Origin: Alphaproteobacteria bacterium
GTDB taxonomy: Bacteria; Pseudomonadota; Alphaproteobacteria; Caulobacterales; Hyphomonadaceae
Assembly: GCA_016125405.1 (NCBI GenBank)
Contig: WGLW01000014.1
Coordinates: 1 to 64,000, forward strand
Length of the DNA: 64,000 nt
Reading direction: 5' to 3'
The position numbers and the translations under genes were made by a program. The notes under the pieces were generated by a model. That model saw only the letters and a list, made by a program, of their open reading frames with translations, searched no databases and had not been told where the DNA came from. Positions 1 to 8,493 of the stretch are shown here, piece by piece (positions within the stretch are counted from its first letter, which is position 1; each line of letters opens with the position of its first letter).

Positions 1-139
1 CGCCCGGAATGGCGGCGAGGTCAGACAGGTCGAACTGGTCCCGGCCCACGGCCTGGAGTCGAACCTTGGCCGGCGCAAGGCGCATGAGTTCGGCCGCGAG
101 CTGGCCGGTCCGCCCGATGACGAGGATGTTTGCCGACAT
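1..139 (-). CDS. rmlD: dTDP-4-dehydrorhamnose reductase, N-terminus only (cut by window edge)
   Basis: Reading leftward from an ATG at 139, the frame stays open to base 1 and encodes 46 residues. They begin with MSANILVIGRTGQLAAEL, a Rossmann NAD(P)-binding start of the form ILVxGRTGQLxxEL, and continue with VGRDQFDLSD. That combination is characteristic of RmlD/RfbD, which reduces dTDP-4-keto-rhamnose in the last step of dTDP-L-rhamnose synthesis. The catalytic YxxxK region lies outside the window. The gene begins 11 bases after the stop of the upstream protease gene on the same strand, so co-transcription is possible. The family call rests on the N-terminus only. Confidence 0.75.
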   Translation of the reverse strand, partial: MSANILVIGRTGQLAAELMRLAPAKVRLQAVGRDQFDLSDLAAIPG

Positions 140-150
140 GGACCCAGCGG

Positions 151-2433
151 TTACCACGCATGACGCAGGCTGAGCCAGACGGCTGTCGCCGGCGGCGCGC
201 TTGCGATGTGATTGGGCTCCAGCGACAGGGCGGCGGCGGCCTCGAACGATGTCGTGGGATCCAGCTGGCGGCGCCAGGCGGTCTCAAGATCGAGTTCGCG
301 CCCGCTCGGCGTCAGCGAGGCTGTGCGCTGTTCAAAGATCAGTGCGCCGGTCTTCGTCACTTCGATGGGGCCGCTGAAGGAGATCGAACCGCCTTCGGCG
401 CGCCGCGGCTGGGCGAGGGTGAAGGACGCGGCGCCGCCGGCGAAGCCATGCTGGGCGCTGAGCGACCAGGCGCTGGTCCACAGACCGGTTGCCTCGATCC
501 TGTCGACTGCCACGGACGCGGCCTCGAAGGCGGACGAGAGCCGCCATGCGCCAAACTCGCGCGTGCTCTCAAGCGACACGGCCGAAAGATGGGAACTGTC
601 CTGGCCATCTCCGAACCGGCTTTGCAACGAGCCGCCGAGCGCGGTGCGCTCGTCGCTCATGGCGGAGAAGCCGAGGCGCATCGCCCAGCCCGGTCCGCTG
701 CGGCCGATCCCGACGCCCGACGACGAGCGGCCCGCGCCGCTGGCCGAGCGCAGGTCGAGCGTAACGGGGCCAAAGGCATGGCTGACGCTGGCCCAGCTGG
801 CGCCGCTGTCCAGCGTTGCGGGGCCGGAGGGGTCGTCCATGAGGGTGAGGCCCGGCGCCAGGCGATCCGGTCCGCCGCCACGGCCGACCGCGACTTCGCC
901 GCCGCCGAAATTGTATCGCGCCGTAAAGGTCGGATCCGGCGGCTGCGCCCAGGGGCGGGCCGGATCGTAGGGCAGGGCGGGCGGCGTGAACCAGGAGAAG
1001 GACGCCGTCCCAAGGTCGACCGAATAGGCCTGGGCGCGCGCATAACGTGCACGCGTGTCGAAATCGGTGAAGTGGGCGCTCGATGCCGCAAGACGGCTGT
1101 CGGTGATGCGGAAGCCCCGCTTTAGAACGTCCTGGAACACAAGGCCATTGAAGGCGCCGGACGCGGCGGCCCAGTCGCCCAGCGCGCCGCTGGCGGGGCC
1201 AAGCGCGGTGCTGAGCGGCACCTCGGCGCCGTTCAGCGAAAGCGATGTCGTTCCAATCGGCGAGAAGGCGCGCTGAAGGTTCAGCAGGCCGACGCCGGAA
1301 ACCGCATCGGGCCCGGCGCCCGCAGCGACGCCTTCAACCGGATCGACGGCCGGATCGACATAGTCGTCCGCCGTCATCAGCAGCGCCTGAAGCGCCGTGG
1401 CGGGTGAAATGTTGGGAAAGAGCTGCAGCATGAGCGCCAGCGCGCCGGACACGTGCGGGGCCGCGATCGAGGTGCCGGAGACGGCGTAGTATTTGTTGTC
1501 GAGGCCTGCCGAAATGATGTTCTCGCCCGGCGCCAGGAGGTAGTAGTTCATGGTCGGGCCGGCGCGGTTCGAAAAATCGGTGATTTTTCCCGCGTTCGAT
1601 ATGGCGCCGACGGCGACGACGAGGCCGAGCGACTGGGACTGTCCGGCGATGTAGGCCGGCTCGGTCGGCTGTTTGGCCTTCGCTGGATCCTTGACGCCCA
1701 GATTGCCCGCGGCGACGACCACCAGGACGCCGTGGGCGGCGGCGTTGCGCACCGCGTTCTCCAGCGTCTGGTCCGCGCTGATGTCGCCGCCGAGCGACAT
1801 GTTGATCACCCGGGCGCCATGGCTGACGGCATAGTTGATCGCTGTCGCAAGCGAACTGTCGGCAAATGAGCATCCGCCGTCCGGACTGGTGTCCTGGCAA
1901 CTGTTCTGCGTATCGGCCCGGATAGAAAGAATGTTTGCGTTGAACGCCACGCCGTGGATGCCGTTGTTGTCTTTTTTTGCAGCGATGGTGCTGGAGACCA
2001 GCGTGCCATGCCCGTCCGGATCGGTGTCCGATGCGGATCGGCCTGACGCCAGCACGTCATAGGTTCCCGATATCTGGCCCGAGAGTTCGGTGATGGTCGT
2101 CGAAACATCGGTATCGATGACGGCAACCGTGACGCCCTGTCCGGTGGCGCCGGCGGCGTAGGCCGAGGAAGCGTGGATCTGCGCGAGGCCGCTGCGGTCC
2201 GTGCCGACGAAACCGGAGCCGAAATATTCCGGCGTCTCGAAAAAGGAAGCCGGCGGTGGAGGCGGTGGTGGCGGCGGCGGAGGGGGCGGCGGCTCCGGCG
2301 GGGGAGGCAGGATCGGCGATGGCGGCATCGTTCCGCCGCCGCCGCCTCCGCCGCCACATGCGGCGAGGCCGGCCGCGGCGAGCGAAACGAGCAGGCCAGC
2401 GCGGACGGCGCGCAGGAGAGGTGCAGGTTTCAT
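151..2433 (-). CDS. Subtilisin-family (S8) serine protease, lipoprotein signal and barrel-like C-terminal region
   Basis: The protein has 760 residues. The start at 2433 is chosen because it begins a lipoprotein signal peptide ending in LAAC at Cys26; a longer frame upstream adds only low-complexity residues. Cys26 is followed by a run of Gly and a long Pro-rich linker (about residues 37-61). The S8 domain covers roughly 70-400, with Asp107 (AVIDTD), His142 (DGHGT) and Ser322 (SGTSIAAPH), so the catalytic triad is complete. The remaining 350 residues alternate polar and hydrophobic positions and end in LSLRHAW, with a terminal aromatic residue as in outer-membrane barrels, so an autotransporter-like layout is possible. 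Substrate is unknown. The protease family is sure; the surface location is inferred. Confidence 0.85.
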   Translation of the reverse strand: MKPAPLLRAVRAGLLVSLAAAGLAACGGGGGGGGTMPPSPILPPPPEPPPPPPPPPPPPPPASFFETPEYFGSGFVGTDRSGLAQIHASSAYAAGATGQGVTVAVIDTDVSTTITELSGQISGTYDVLASGRSASDTDPDGHGTLVSSTIAAKKDNNGIHGVAFNANILSIRADTQNSCQDTSPDGGCSFADSSLATAINYAVSHGARVINMSLGGDISADQTLENAVRNAAAHGVLVVVAAGNLGVKDPAKAKQPTEPAYIAGQSQSLGLVVAVGAISNAGKITDFSNRAGPTMNYYLLAPGENIISAGLDNKYYAVSGTSIAAPHVSGALALMLQLFPNISPATALQALLMTADDYVDPAVDPVEGVAAGAGPDAVSGVGLLNLQRAFSPIGTTSLSLNGAEVPLSTALGPASGALGDWAAASGAFNGLVFQDVLKRGFRITDSRLAASSAHFTDFDTRARYARAQAYSVDLGTASFSWFTPPALPYDPARPWAQPPDPTFTARYNFGGGEVAVGRGGGPDRLAPGLTLMDDPSGPATLDSGASWASVSHAFGPVTLDLRSASGAGRSSSGVGIGRSGPGWAMRLGFSAMSDERTALGGSLQSRFGDGQDSSHLSAVSLESTREFGAWRLSSAFEAASVAVDRIEATGLWTSAWSLSAQHGFAGGAASFTLAQPRRAEGGSISFSGPIEVTKTGALIFEQRTASLTPSGRELDLETAWRRQLDPTTSFEAAAALSLEPNHIASAPPATAVWLSLRHAW

Positions 2434-2750
2434 CGGCGGATGTGAAGCCCCCCATGGGGAAGGCGGCAAAGGCCGAGAGGCCGGCGAAGCGGCGGCTCGA
2501 GATCCGCGTCTTGTCGAGGTCGCGCCCATCTCTCACCTCCCCGGGGAGAAATCCCCGATTGTCTTTTCAACCATGTTCGCGCGGTGGCGACGCCCAGACA
2601 AGGCGAAGCATCAGTGCGCCAATGGCCCTACAGAGTGGCGGGTCGATTGAAGCGACCAAAGATTGACACGTTCTTCACGTTCGCCGCGGCGCTCTTTCCA
2701 AGCCCCGGCCGCCGCCTATGCTTATCAAAGGGCAAGCCGAGGGACGGATC

Positions 2751-4313
2751 ATGGCGCGCGCCTTTGCAACGCTGCTTCCGGCGCTCGTTCTCGCGGCTTT
2801 GGTTTCATCGTGCGGGGGAGGCGGGTCGGGATCTTCGACGCCATCACCGCCACCACCGCCGGCCGGCGGCGCGAACCAGCCGCCGAACTTCACGTCAGCC
2901 GCGACCGTTTCTGTTCAGGAAAACACCATCGGCGTTTTCTATCGCGCTACGGCGACCGATCCGCAGGGCGACGCGATTACATATTCCATCAGCGGCGGCG
3001 CCGATCAGACGCGCTTTGCGATGAATTCCGTGACCCACGAATTGCGGTTCGTTGCCGCGCCAGATTTCGAGGCGCCGGCGGACGCCAATTCGGACAACGT
3101 CTACGAACTCCAGGTCACCGCTTCGGACGGTTCGCTATCGTCGACGCTCAACCTTGCCGTAACCGTCACCAACGTCGCGAGCGGATTTCACGTACGCCGC
3201 GTCGCATCGGGTCTCAACGCGCCGATCTATCTTGCCGGATTCCCGGACGGATCGGGGCGCGTCGCCGTTGTCGAACGCGGCGGGCGCATTCGGCTGCTGA
3301 ATCCTGCAACCGGCGCAGTCGGATCGACGCCGTTCCTCGATATTTCCGCGCAGATATCGAATGACGGCGAAAAGGGCCTGCTTGCCGTAGCGTTTTCGCC
3401 GAACTTCATCGCGGACGACACATTCTACGTCCACATGAACCCGTCGGCGTCCAACATCACCGAGATTCGCGAATACCATACGATGGCGGCGTCGATCGAT
3501 CAGGCGGACCCATCCTCGGCGAGAACGATCATCCAGATCCCGCAACCGGCGACGACCAACCACAAGGGCGGGTTCCTGGCGTTCGACAAATCGGGGCGCC
3601 TGCTGGTCGGCCTGGGCGATGGGGGCGGGGGCGGCGATCCGTCCGGGAATGCGCAGAACAGCTCCTCGCTGCTCGGCAAGCTTCTGCGGCTCGATGTATC
3701 GACCGACGCGTTTCCCTCCGACTCGACGCGCAACTACGCCATCCCGCCGGGCAACCCGTTTGCAACCAGCGGAGGCGCGCCGGAGATTTATGCGCTGGGA
3801 TTGCGCAATCCCTTCCGCGGCAGCGTCGATCCGCTGTCGGGCGACATATGGATTGGCGATGTGGGCCAGGATGCAATCGAGGAAGTCGACCTGATCCCGG
3901 TTGCAGCGACGGCGCTGCAGAATTTCGGCTGGAACCGCCGCGAAGGCACGCAGCCCTACAATGGCGGAGCCGACGATCCGTCCTTCATCCTGCCGGTGAC
4001 CGAGTATGCCCATGGAAGCGGACCAACGCAGGGCAATACGGTGATCGGCGGCGTTGTCTATCGCGGACCGATCGAGGACCTGCAGGGCCAGTACCTGTTC
4101 GGCGATTTTATCGACGGCAATCTGTGGTCTGTTCCGTCTGGCGTTCTGGTTCCCGGCTCAACGCTGCCGAGCAGCTCCTACACGCTTCGCAATGCCGATT
4201 TCACGCCGGACGCGGGGACGGTCAACCAGATCGTCGCCTTCGGAACCGACATCGCCAACAACGTCTATCTTGTCGGTCTTGATGGCGAGATCTTCCGGCT
4301 GGAGGCGCCGTGA
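2751..4313 (+). CDS. PQQ-dependent sugar dehydrogenase-like lipoprotein with a cadherin-like domain
   Basis: The protein has 520 residues. The ATG at 2751 is preferred over an in-frame ATG at 2718 because it opens a signal peptide ending in the lipobox VSSC, followed by GGGGSGSS and a Pro-rich linker. About residues 45-140 resemble a cadherin-like repeat (DPQGDAITYSIS, then YELQVTASDGS). From about 150 onward the protein matches the glucose/sorbosone dehydrogenase propeller family: GFPDGSGRVAVVERGGRIRL, DPSGNAQN, YALGLRNPFR and GDVGQDAIEEVDLI. Such enzymes oxidise sugars or sugar alcohols using PQQ at the cell surface or in the periplasm. The cofactor and substrate are inferred. It converges on virB11 with 9 bases between the stops. 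Confidence 0.85.
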   Translation: MARAFATLLPALVLAALVSSCGGGGSGSSTPSPPPPPAGGANQPPNFTSAATVSVQENTIGVFYRATATDPQGDAITYSISGGADQTRFAMNSVTHELRFVAAPDFEAPADANSDNVYELQVTASDGSLSSTLNLAVTVTNVASGFHVRRVASGLNAPIYLAGFPDGSGRVAVVERGGRIRLLNPATGAVGSTPFLDISAQISNDGEKGLLAVAFSPNFIADDTFYVHMNPSASNITEIREYHTMAASIDQADPSSARTIIQIPQPATTNHKGGFLAFDKSGRLLVGLGDGGGGGDPSGNAQNSSSLLGKLLRLDVSTDAFPSDSTRNYAIPPGNPFATSGGAPEIYALGLRNPFRGSVDPLSGDIWIGDVGQDAIEEVDLIPVAATALQNFGWNRREGTQPYNGGADDPSFILPVTEYAHGSGPTQGNTVIGGVVYRGPIEDLQGQYLFGDFIDGNLWSVPSGVLVPGSTLPSSSYTLRNADFTPDAGTVNQIVAFGTDIANNVYLVGLDGEIFRLEAP

Positions 4314-4322
4314 CGGGCGCTG

Positions 4323-5300
4323 CTAGCGGCGCCGGAAGGTGACGGACGACACTGTGCGCCGGCCCTGCACCCGCGACAGCTGGACGATGATGTCTATGAC
4401 CGATTCGGCATAGGCAATGACGTCGGCGCGCGTGAGCGTGAGGCCCGCCTGCAAGGTCATGAAGGCGATCTGCTCCAGTGCGCCGGCGGGGCTGTCCGCG
4501 TGGACGGTGGTCAGCGATCCTGGATGTCCGGTGTTGACCGCGCGCAGGAAGGTGAACGCCTCCGGGCCGCGTATCTCGCCCACCAGCAGGCGGTCGGGGC
4601 GCATGCGCAGGCTCGCGCGCAGCAGCTCGTCAACGCCGACCTGCGCCTCGCCAAGTTCGCTTTTCACGGCGACCAGTCCAACTGCGTTCGGGTGCCAGAG
4701 GCGGACCTCAGGCGTATCCTCGATCACGACGAGGCGGTCGCTTTCGGGGATCTCCTTGAGCAGCGCATTGAGGAAGGTCGTCTTGCCCGTGGCGGTTCCG
4801 CCGGAGATCACGATGTTCTTTCCGGCCTTCACCGCAGCGGAAAAGAAGGCGGGCATGTCGCCGCCGTCGAGAAGGCTTCCGAGCGCCCTGTCCGTTTCCG
4901 ACGACTGATCCTCGCCCGGCCGCAGGATGCCGGCGAAGGCGCCTGCCGCCTGGTAGTCTGCCAGTTTGAGGTCCGGAACGACATGCTTGCGGATCGCGAT
5001 CGCCGTGTGCTCGCGGGTCGCCGGCGGACCGACCACCTGGACGCGGGAGCCGTCGGGCAGCGTCGCTGCGAGGAGAGGGTGCTCGCGGCTGACGCCCTGG
5101 TGGGTCGAGGCCGCGATCTGCTGGGCGAGGCGCTGAAGCATGACGTCGGTTACGTCCGGTGCATCGGCGCGCTGAAGGCCAGCGGGGCTGTCGGTCCAGA
5201 CTTCGCCCGGCCGGTTAACAAGGATGTCGGTTACGTCCGGTGCTTCAAGCCAGCGGACGAGCGGCGCCAGGTACGTCCTGAGATAGACGCCGCCGCTCAA
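4323..5300 (-). CDS. virB11: VirB11-type secretion ATPase
   Basis: This is a 325-residue traffic ATPase of type IV secretion, which normally forms a hexamer at the inner membrane and powers pilus assembly and substrate transfer. Walker A is GGTATGKTT at 167-175, the Asp box is VVIEDTPE, Walker B is LLVGEIRG near 238-245, and the His box is GHPGSLTTVHADS near 258-270. All are intact. The start is TTG at 5300 and overlaps the virB10 stop by four bases, indicating translational coupling. It is the last gene of the leftward virB operon. Confidence 0.95.
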   Translation of the reverse strand: MSGGVYLRTYLAPLVRWLEAPDVTDILVNRPGEVWTDSPAGLQRADAPDVTDVMLQRLAQQIAASTHQGVSREHPLLAATLPDGSRVQVVGPPATREHTAIAIRKHVVPDLKLADYQAAGAFAGILRPGEDQSSETDRALGSLLDGGDMPAFFSAAVKAGKNIVISGGTATGKTTFLNALLKEIPESDRLVVIEDTPEVRLWHPNAVGLVAVKSELGEAQVGVDELLRASLRMRPDRLLVGEIRGPEAFTFLRAVNTGHPGSLTTVHADSPAGALEQIAFMTLQAGLTLTRADVIAYAESVIDIIVQLSRVQGRRTVSSVTFRRR

Positions 5301-6538
5301 TTCGGCGCCCCGGGCGCGGTTGCAACGGTGGTCGCCTGCGCGGGAAGCGCGGGTGTTGGGCTAGCGGACGGCGAGGCGACCTGAGCTGTGGCCGCGTCCT
5401 CTTGTGTGGCGGGCGCCGGAGCGGGGCCGCCAGCTGGACCGACGTCCGAGAAATCCATGTCCTGGCTGACGAAGACGCGCACGGGCGATCCCTGCGGAAC
5501 GGTTACGGTCGGCGCGATGTTCTGGTCTGTCGACAAGGCCTGGCTCGCCGCATCGCTTCCGGACCGGGTGGAGGCGATGACGATTGCCGTATCATTGGCC
5601 TGCGTGGCGGCGTTGGCGCCCAGATTGAGCAGGGTCAGCAGCATCGCGCCGCCGAAGCGCTGAAGGAAGTGCCGGTTGACGTCGCCGTTGAGGCCGCCGC
5701 GGCCGAGGCCGTCGGTGGCCGGCGAGGCGAGGTCGATGGTTGCGCCATCCGGGCGGATGAGGCGGATCCAGATCACGAAGGCCCGGCTCTGGCCGAGCGC
5801 AACGCCGGAATTGTACTGGCCGATCAGTCGGCTGCCCCGCGGAATGAGAACAAGACTGCCGTCAAACCCCCGGATGTCGCGGCTCACCACGGCGCGGACA
5901 TAGCCGGGCAGATCGGAGTTGAGCGCGGTCTCGAGCACGGCGGGAATGATCGCGCCTTCGACGACGGTGTGAGCGAGGTCCAGCCTGGATGTGGCGCGCA
6001 CCGGCTTGTTGCCGCCCAGTCCGAGACGCATGGCGAAGCGTTCGTCGCCCTTGAGATTGGCGTTGGCTGCGCCGCCGACGGACCCGGCGACGGCGCCTGC
6101 ATCAAGCGGGGCGCCTTTTTCGTCGCCCTTCGGCGCCCCGGGCGCCTGATAGGCGCCGAGATCGACCACGAGGGCCGGTGCGCGAAGATGGTCAAGTTCG
6201 CTCTGGCTTGGACCTGCGGGCGCTGGCGGTTGCGCCGCCTGCACGACGGGCGCGGGAGGCGGCGGCGGTGGAGGCGAGGCCGGCAGGACGATCGGCGGCG
6301 GCGCCGTATACGCAGGCGCAGGCGCGGTTACGGGCGCCGGCGCCGGATGGCTGGCGGCGATCTTTGCCTCTTCCCGCGCGGCCCGGTTGGCGGAGAGCTG
6401 CAGGAAGACCACGGTTCCAAGGCCGAGCGCGCCAAGGACGCCCGCGACCAGCGGCCAGAGAGACGGCGAGGTCGCGACGCGGGGCGTGGCGTCCGGATCG
6501 TGCGCGGGATCGAACCCGGTCTGTGGAAACTCCGCCAT
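5297..6538 (-). CDS. virB10: VirB10/TrbI-family T4SS core protein
   Basis: The protein has 413 residues. It starts with a short cytoplasmic segment, a single membrane helix at about 28-50 and a long Pro/Ala-rich periplasmic linker (about 60-125). The conserved C-terminal VirB10 domain follows, with EGAIIPAVLET, YVRAVVSRDI and GSRLIGQYNSG. In known systems VirB10 spans the envelope and forms the outer-membrane core complex with VirB9 and VirB7. The ATG at 6538 lies 3 bases after the virB9 stop. The Ala/Pro tail after the conserved domain is low complexity. Confidence 0.93.
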   Translation of the reverse strand: MAEFPQTGFDPAHDPDATPRVATSPSLWPLVAGVLGALGLGTVVFLQLSANRAAREEAKIAASHPAPAPVTAPAPAYTAPPPIVLPASPPPPPPPAPVVQAAQPPAPAGPSQSELDHLRAPALVVDLGAYQAPGAPKGDEKGAPLDAGAVAGSVGGAANANLKGDERFAMRLGLGGNKPVRATSRLDLAHTVVEGAIIPAVLETALNSDLPGYVRAVVSRDIRGFDGSLVLIPRGSRLIGQYNSGVALGQSRAFVIWIRLIRPDGATIDLASPATDGLGRGGLNGDVNRHFLQRFGGAMLLTLLNLGANAATQANDTAIVIASTRSGSDAASQALSTDQNIAPTVTVPQGSPVRVFVSQDMDFSDVGPAGGPAPAPATQEDAATAQVASPSASPTPALPAQATTVATAPGAPN

Positions 6539-6541
6539 TGC

Positions 6542-7342
6542 TCAGTGATCCCTGCCTGGCGCTTTGGGCCCCCGCGCGTTGTCAGTCCAGCCGGTGTTGC
6601 GAACCTCGAGCTTCGCTTTGCCATAGCGGAGCACGAAGGTCTGGGCCGTGAAATCGGCGATGGTGTATTTGCCGGAGGTGCGCGTGTTGGCCATTTCCTC
6701 CTTGCCGTCTGTTCCGATGAAGAAGACGGCCGGCGTGTCGCGCCCTTCCGCAAACTGGAAGTAGGTCGCCTCGCCATTGTCGAACACCTTGGCTGGCTCG
6801 ATCGTCTTCGCACCCTTGTAGGAATAGGCGAAGTTGAGCGCCCCTGCCGGAACGTCCGGTGCGGCCGTCTGCGCGGGCGCGGCTGTGGCTGCGGGCTTCG
6901 CCGCCTTCGGATAGAGGAAGCGGACGCGAAGCATCGCGCCGGGATCGTTGACGCTGTCGGACGCACTGGTGGTGAGCAGGAAGGTGTAGATCCGCTTGTT
7001 CGTCACCACCGTCATGCTGGTGGGATTGCCCTTCGCCATCGGCTTGAGGAAGAGCAGGGTAGCCTTGCGGTTGGGCGTCGCCTGCCAGGACAGGCTGTCG
7101 CCAAGGGCGACGTTTTCTATGCGCTCTTCCGGGTCGAATTCGATCGGAAGTTCGAAGCCCAGATGGGCGGTCAGCTGCACCACCTGGTTGGGATCGTACA
7201 TGACTTCGCGGATGCGCGGATCGCCAGGCCCCGGCGTAGGGATCACCGTGGCGTGGGATTTCTGCGCCCATGCAGGGCTTGCCGCGGCAAGGGCGGCGCC
7301 CGCCAGCGTCAGCGCGACAGCGGCGATGTGAACCTTCATCAT
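6542..7342 (-). CDS. virB9: VirB9/TrbG-family T4SS core protein
   Basis: The protein has 266 residues with a signal peptide ending ASPAWA near residue 26. The mature part has the VirB9 signatures DPRIREVMYDPNQVVQL, an N-terminal beta-domain and a C-terminal FNYAYSYKG-like segment (FAYSYKGAK), followed by PAKVFDNGEATYFQF. It is a periplasmic/outer-membrane partner of VirB10. Two adjacent ATGs lie at 7342 and 7339, and the gene overlaps the virB6 stop by four bases. No VirB8 gene lies between virB6 and virB9, where one is often found. Confidence 0.92.
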   Translation of the reverse strand: MMKVHIAAVALTLAGAALAAASPAWAQKSHATVIPTPGPGDPRIREVMYDPNQVVQLTAHLGFELPIEFDPEERIENVALGDSLSWQATPNRKATLLFLKPMAKGNPTSMTVVTNKRIYTFLLTTSASDSVNDPGAMLRVRFLYPKAAKPAATAAPAQTAAPDVPAGALNFAYSYKGAKTIEPAKVFDNGEATYFQFAEGRDTPAVFFIGTDGKEEMANTRTSGKYTIADFTAQTFVLRYGKAKLEVRNTGWTDNARGPKAPGRDH

Positions 7343-8493
7343 GCCTTGTCTCCGGGACGGGCCAGGGGGCGAGGGCTGCGGTTGTAGGCCTGCCCGAGCC
7401 GGTCGATCGAAACCAGCGCCGGGGCGCCTACGGCGTCGGCGACCTCGCCCGGGCGTGAACGGAAGTCGTCGCGCGCCGTGAAACGGGTCTCGAAATCGCG
7501 CCCGTGGTCGAGCATGGCGATCCGGGCGGCAATCTGCTCGGCGCGTTCTCCCGGCGCAAGGCCTCTTGGCGGTTCAGGCGCAGCAAGACGCGGCATGCTG
7601 GGCATATCCTCGCGCCGGCTCCGCGAGCCGAAGCCGCGCGCGATGCCGCCCACGGCGACCAGACCCATCAGCATCACCACGGCGAGGACCAACACGATCA
7701 GCGCGATGGTGATGACGGGCGCCATGTCGAAGACGCCGCGGCTGGCGTTGCCGACCAGAAGTTCGAGAAAAGGTGTGAGGATCATCAGGCTGACCGCGCC
7801 GAAGACGTTCACGGCCAGAGGCGTGAGGGCGAAGGCGAGCGTCGTGCGGAACCATCCCTCGGCGAGTCCGCGGGTCGCATCGAACAGGAACATACCGATG
7901 AAGAACGGGCCGACGGCGAGGAGAAAGGCCAGAACGATCTTGGCGGCGACGATCAATCCCAGGATCGAAAGCAGCAGCACGATTGCCGAGAGCCACAGCA
8001 GGCCTGAGCCCAGCATCGGGCCGCCCTGCAGGATGTTCGCCGAGGCGGAAGCCATGCCGCCATAGGCGCCCGCGGAATCCGAAAGCGCCTTGAAAGCCAC
8101 TTCCAGCCCGCCCATGACGTCGCCGTTGAAGTCGCCCTGCCGTCCGAGCGGGCCGAGCATGGCCTGCATGATCTCGGCGGGCCCATCGAACAAAAGGTTG
8201 AAGAAGACGGTCTGGTAGGCCGCCCAGGATGTGAGGAAAGCGAAGATCAGGCCGATCTTCAGGGCGGCGAAGGGCAGCTGCGTCACCCGGAGGCCGCCGC
8301 GTCCGAGAAGCAGCTGGTAGCCGAGGAGCGCGATGTAGATGGTCAGGAGGCCGGTGAAGATCGCGGCGAACCATGTGTTGGGTCCGACGAGGTCGCGGTA
8401 GGTGTCCTGCACCAGAACGCGGATATGGCAATCGACTGTGTCGATCACGCCGTGAACCATGCCCGCGTCAGGCGCCACCGGACAGAGACCCAT
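7339..8493 (-). CDS. virB6: VirB6/TrbL-family polytopic membrane protein
   Basis: The protein has 384 residues. It contains several hydrophobic helices, including a cluster around 170-215 with ILLLSILGLIVAAKIVLAFLL followed by the segment AVGPFFIGMFLFDATRGLAEGW, which is typical of VirB6. The last 100 residues are polar and lack membrane segments. VirB6 is the inner-membrane channel component of type IV secretion. The ATG at 8493 overlaps the virB4 stop by one base (TGATG), and the 3' end overlaps virB9. Confidence 0.9.
   Translation of the reverse strand: MGLCPVAPDAGMVHGVIDTVDCHIRVLVQDTYRDLVGPNTWFAAIFTGLLTIYIALLGYQLLLGRGGLRVTQLPFAALKIGLIFAFLTSWAAYQTVFFNLLFDGPAEIMQAMLGPLGRQGDFNGDVMGGLEVAFKALSDSAGAYGGMASASANILQGGPMLGSGLLWLSAIVLLLSILGLIVAAKIVLAFLLAVGPFFIGMFLFDATRGLAEGWFRTTLAFALTPLAVNVFGAVSLMILTPFLELLVGNASRGVFDMAPVITIALIVLVLAVVMLMGLVAVGGIARGFGSRSRREDMPSMPRLAAPEPPRGLAPGERAEQIAARIAMLDHGRDFETRFTARDDFRSRPGEVADAVGAPALVSIDRLGQAYNRSPRPLARPGDKA

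Noticed and set aside
5402-7387. 661-codon open frame on the plus strand through virB10-virB9
   Set aside because: Opposite to two recognisable T4SS genes; Arg/Gly-rich without motifs.
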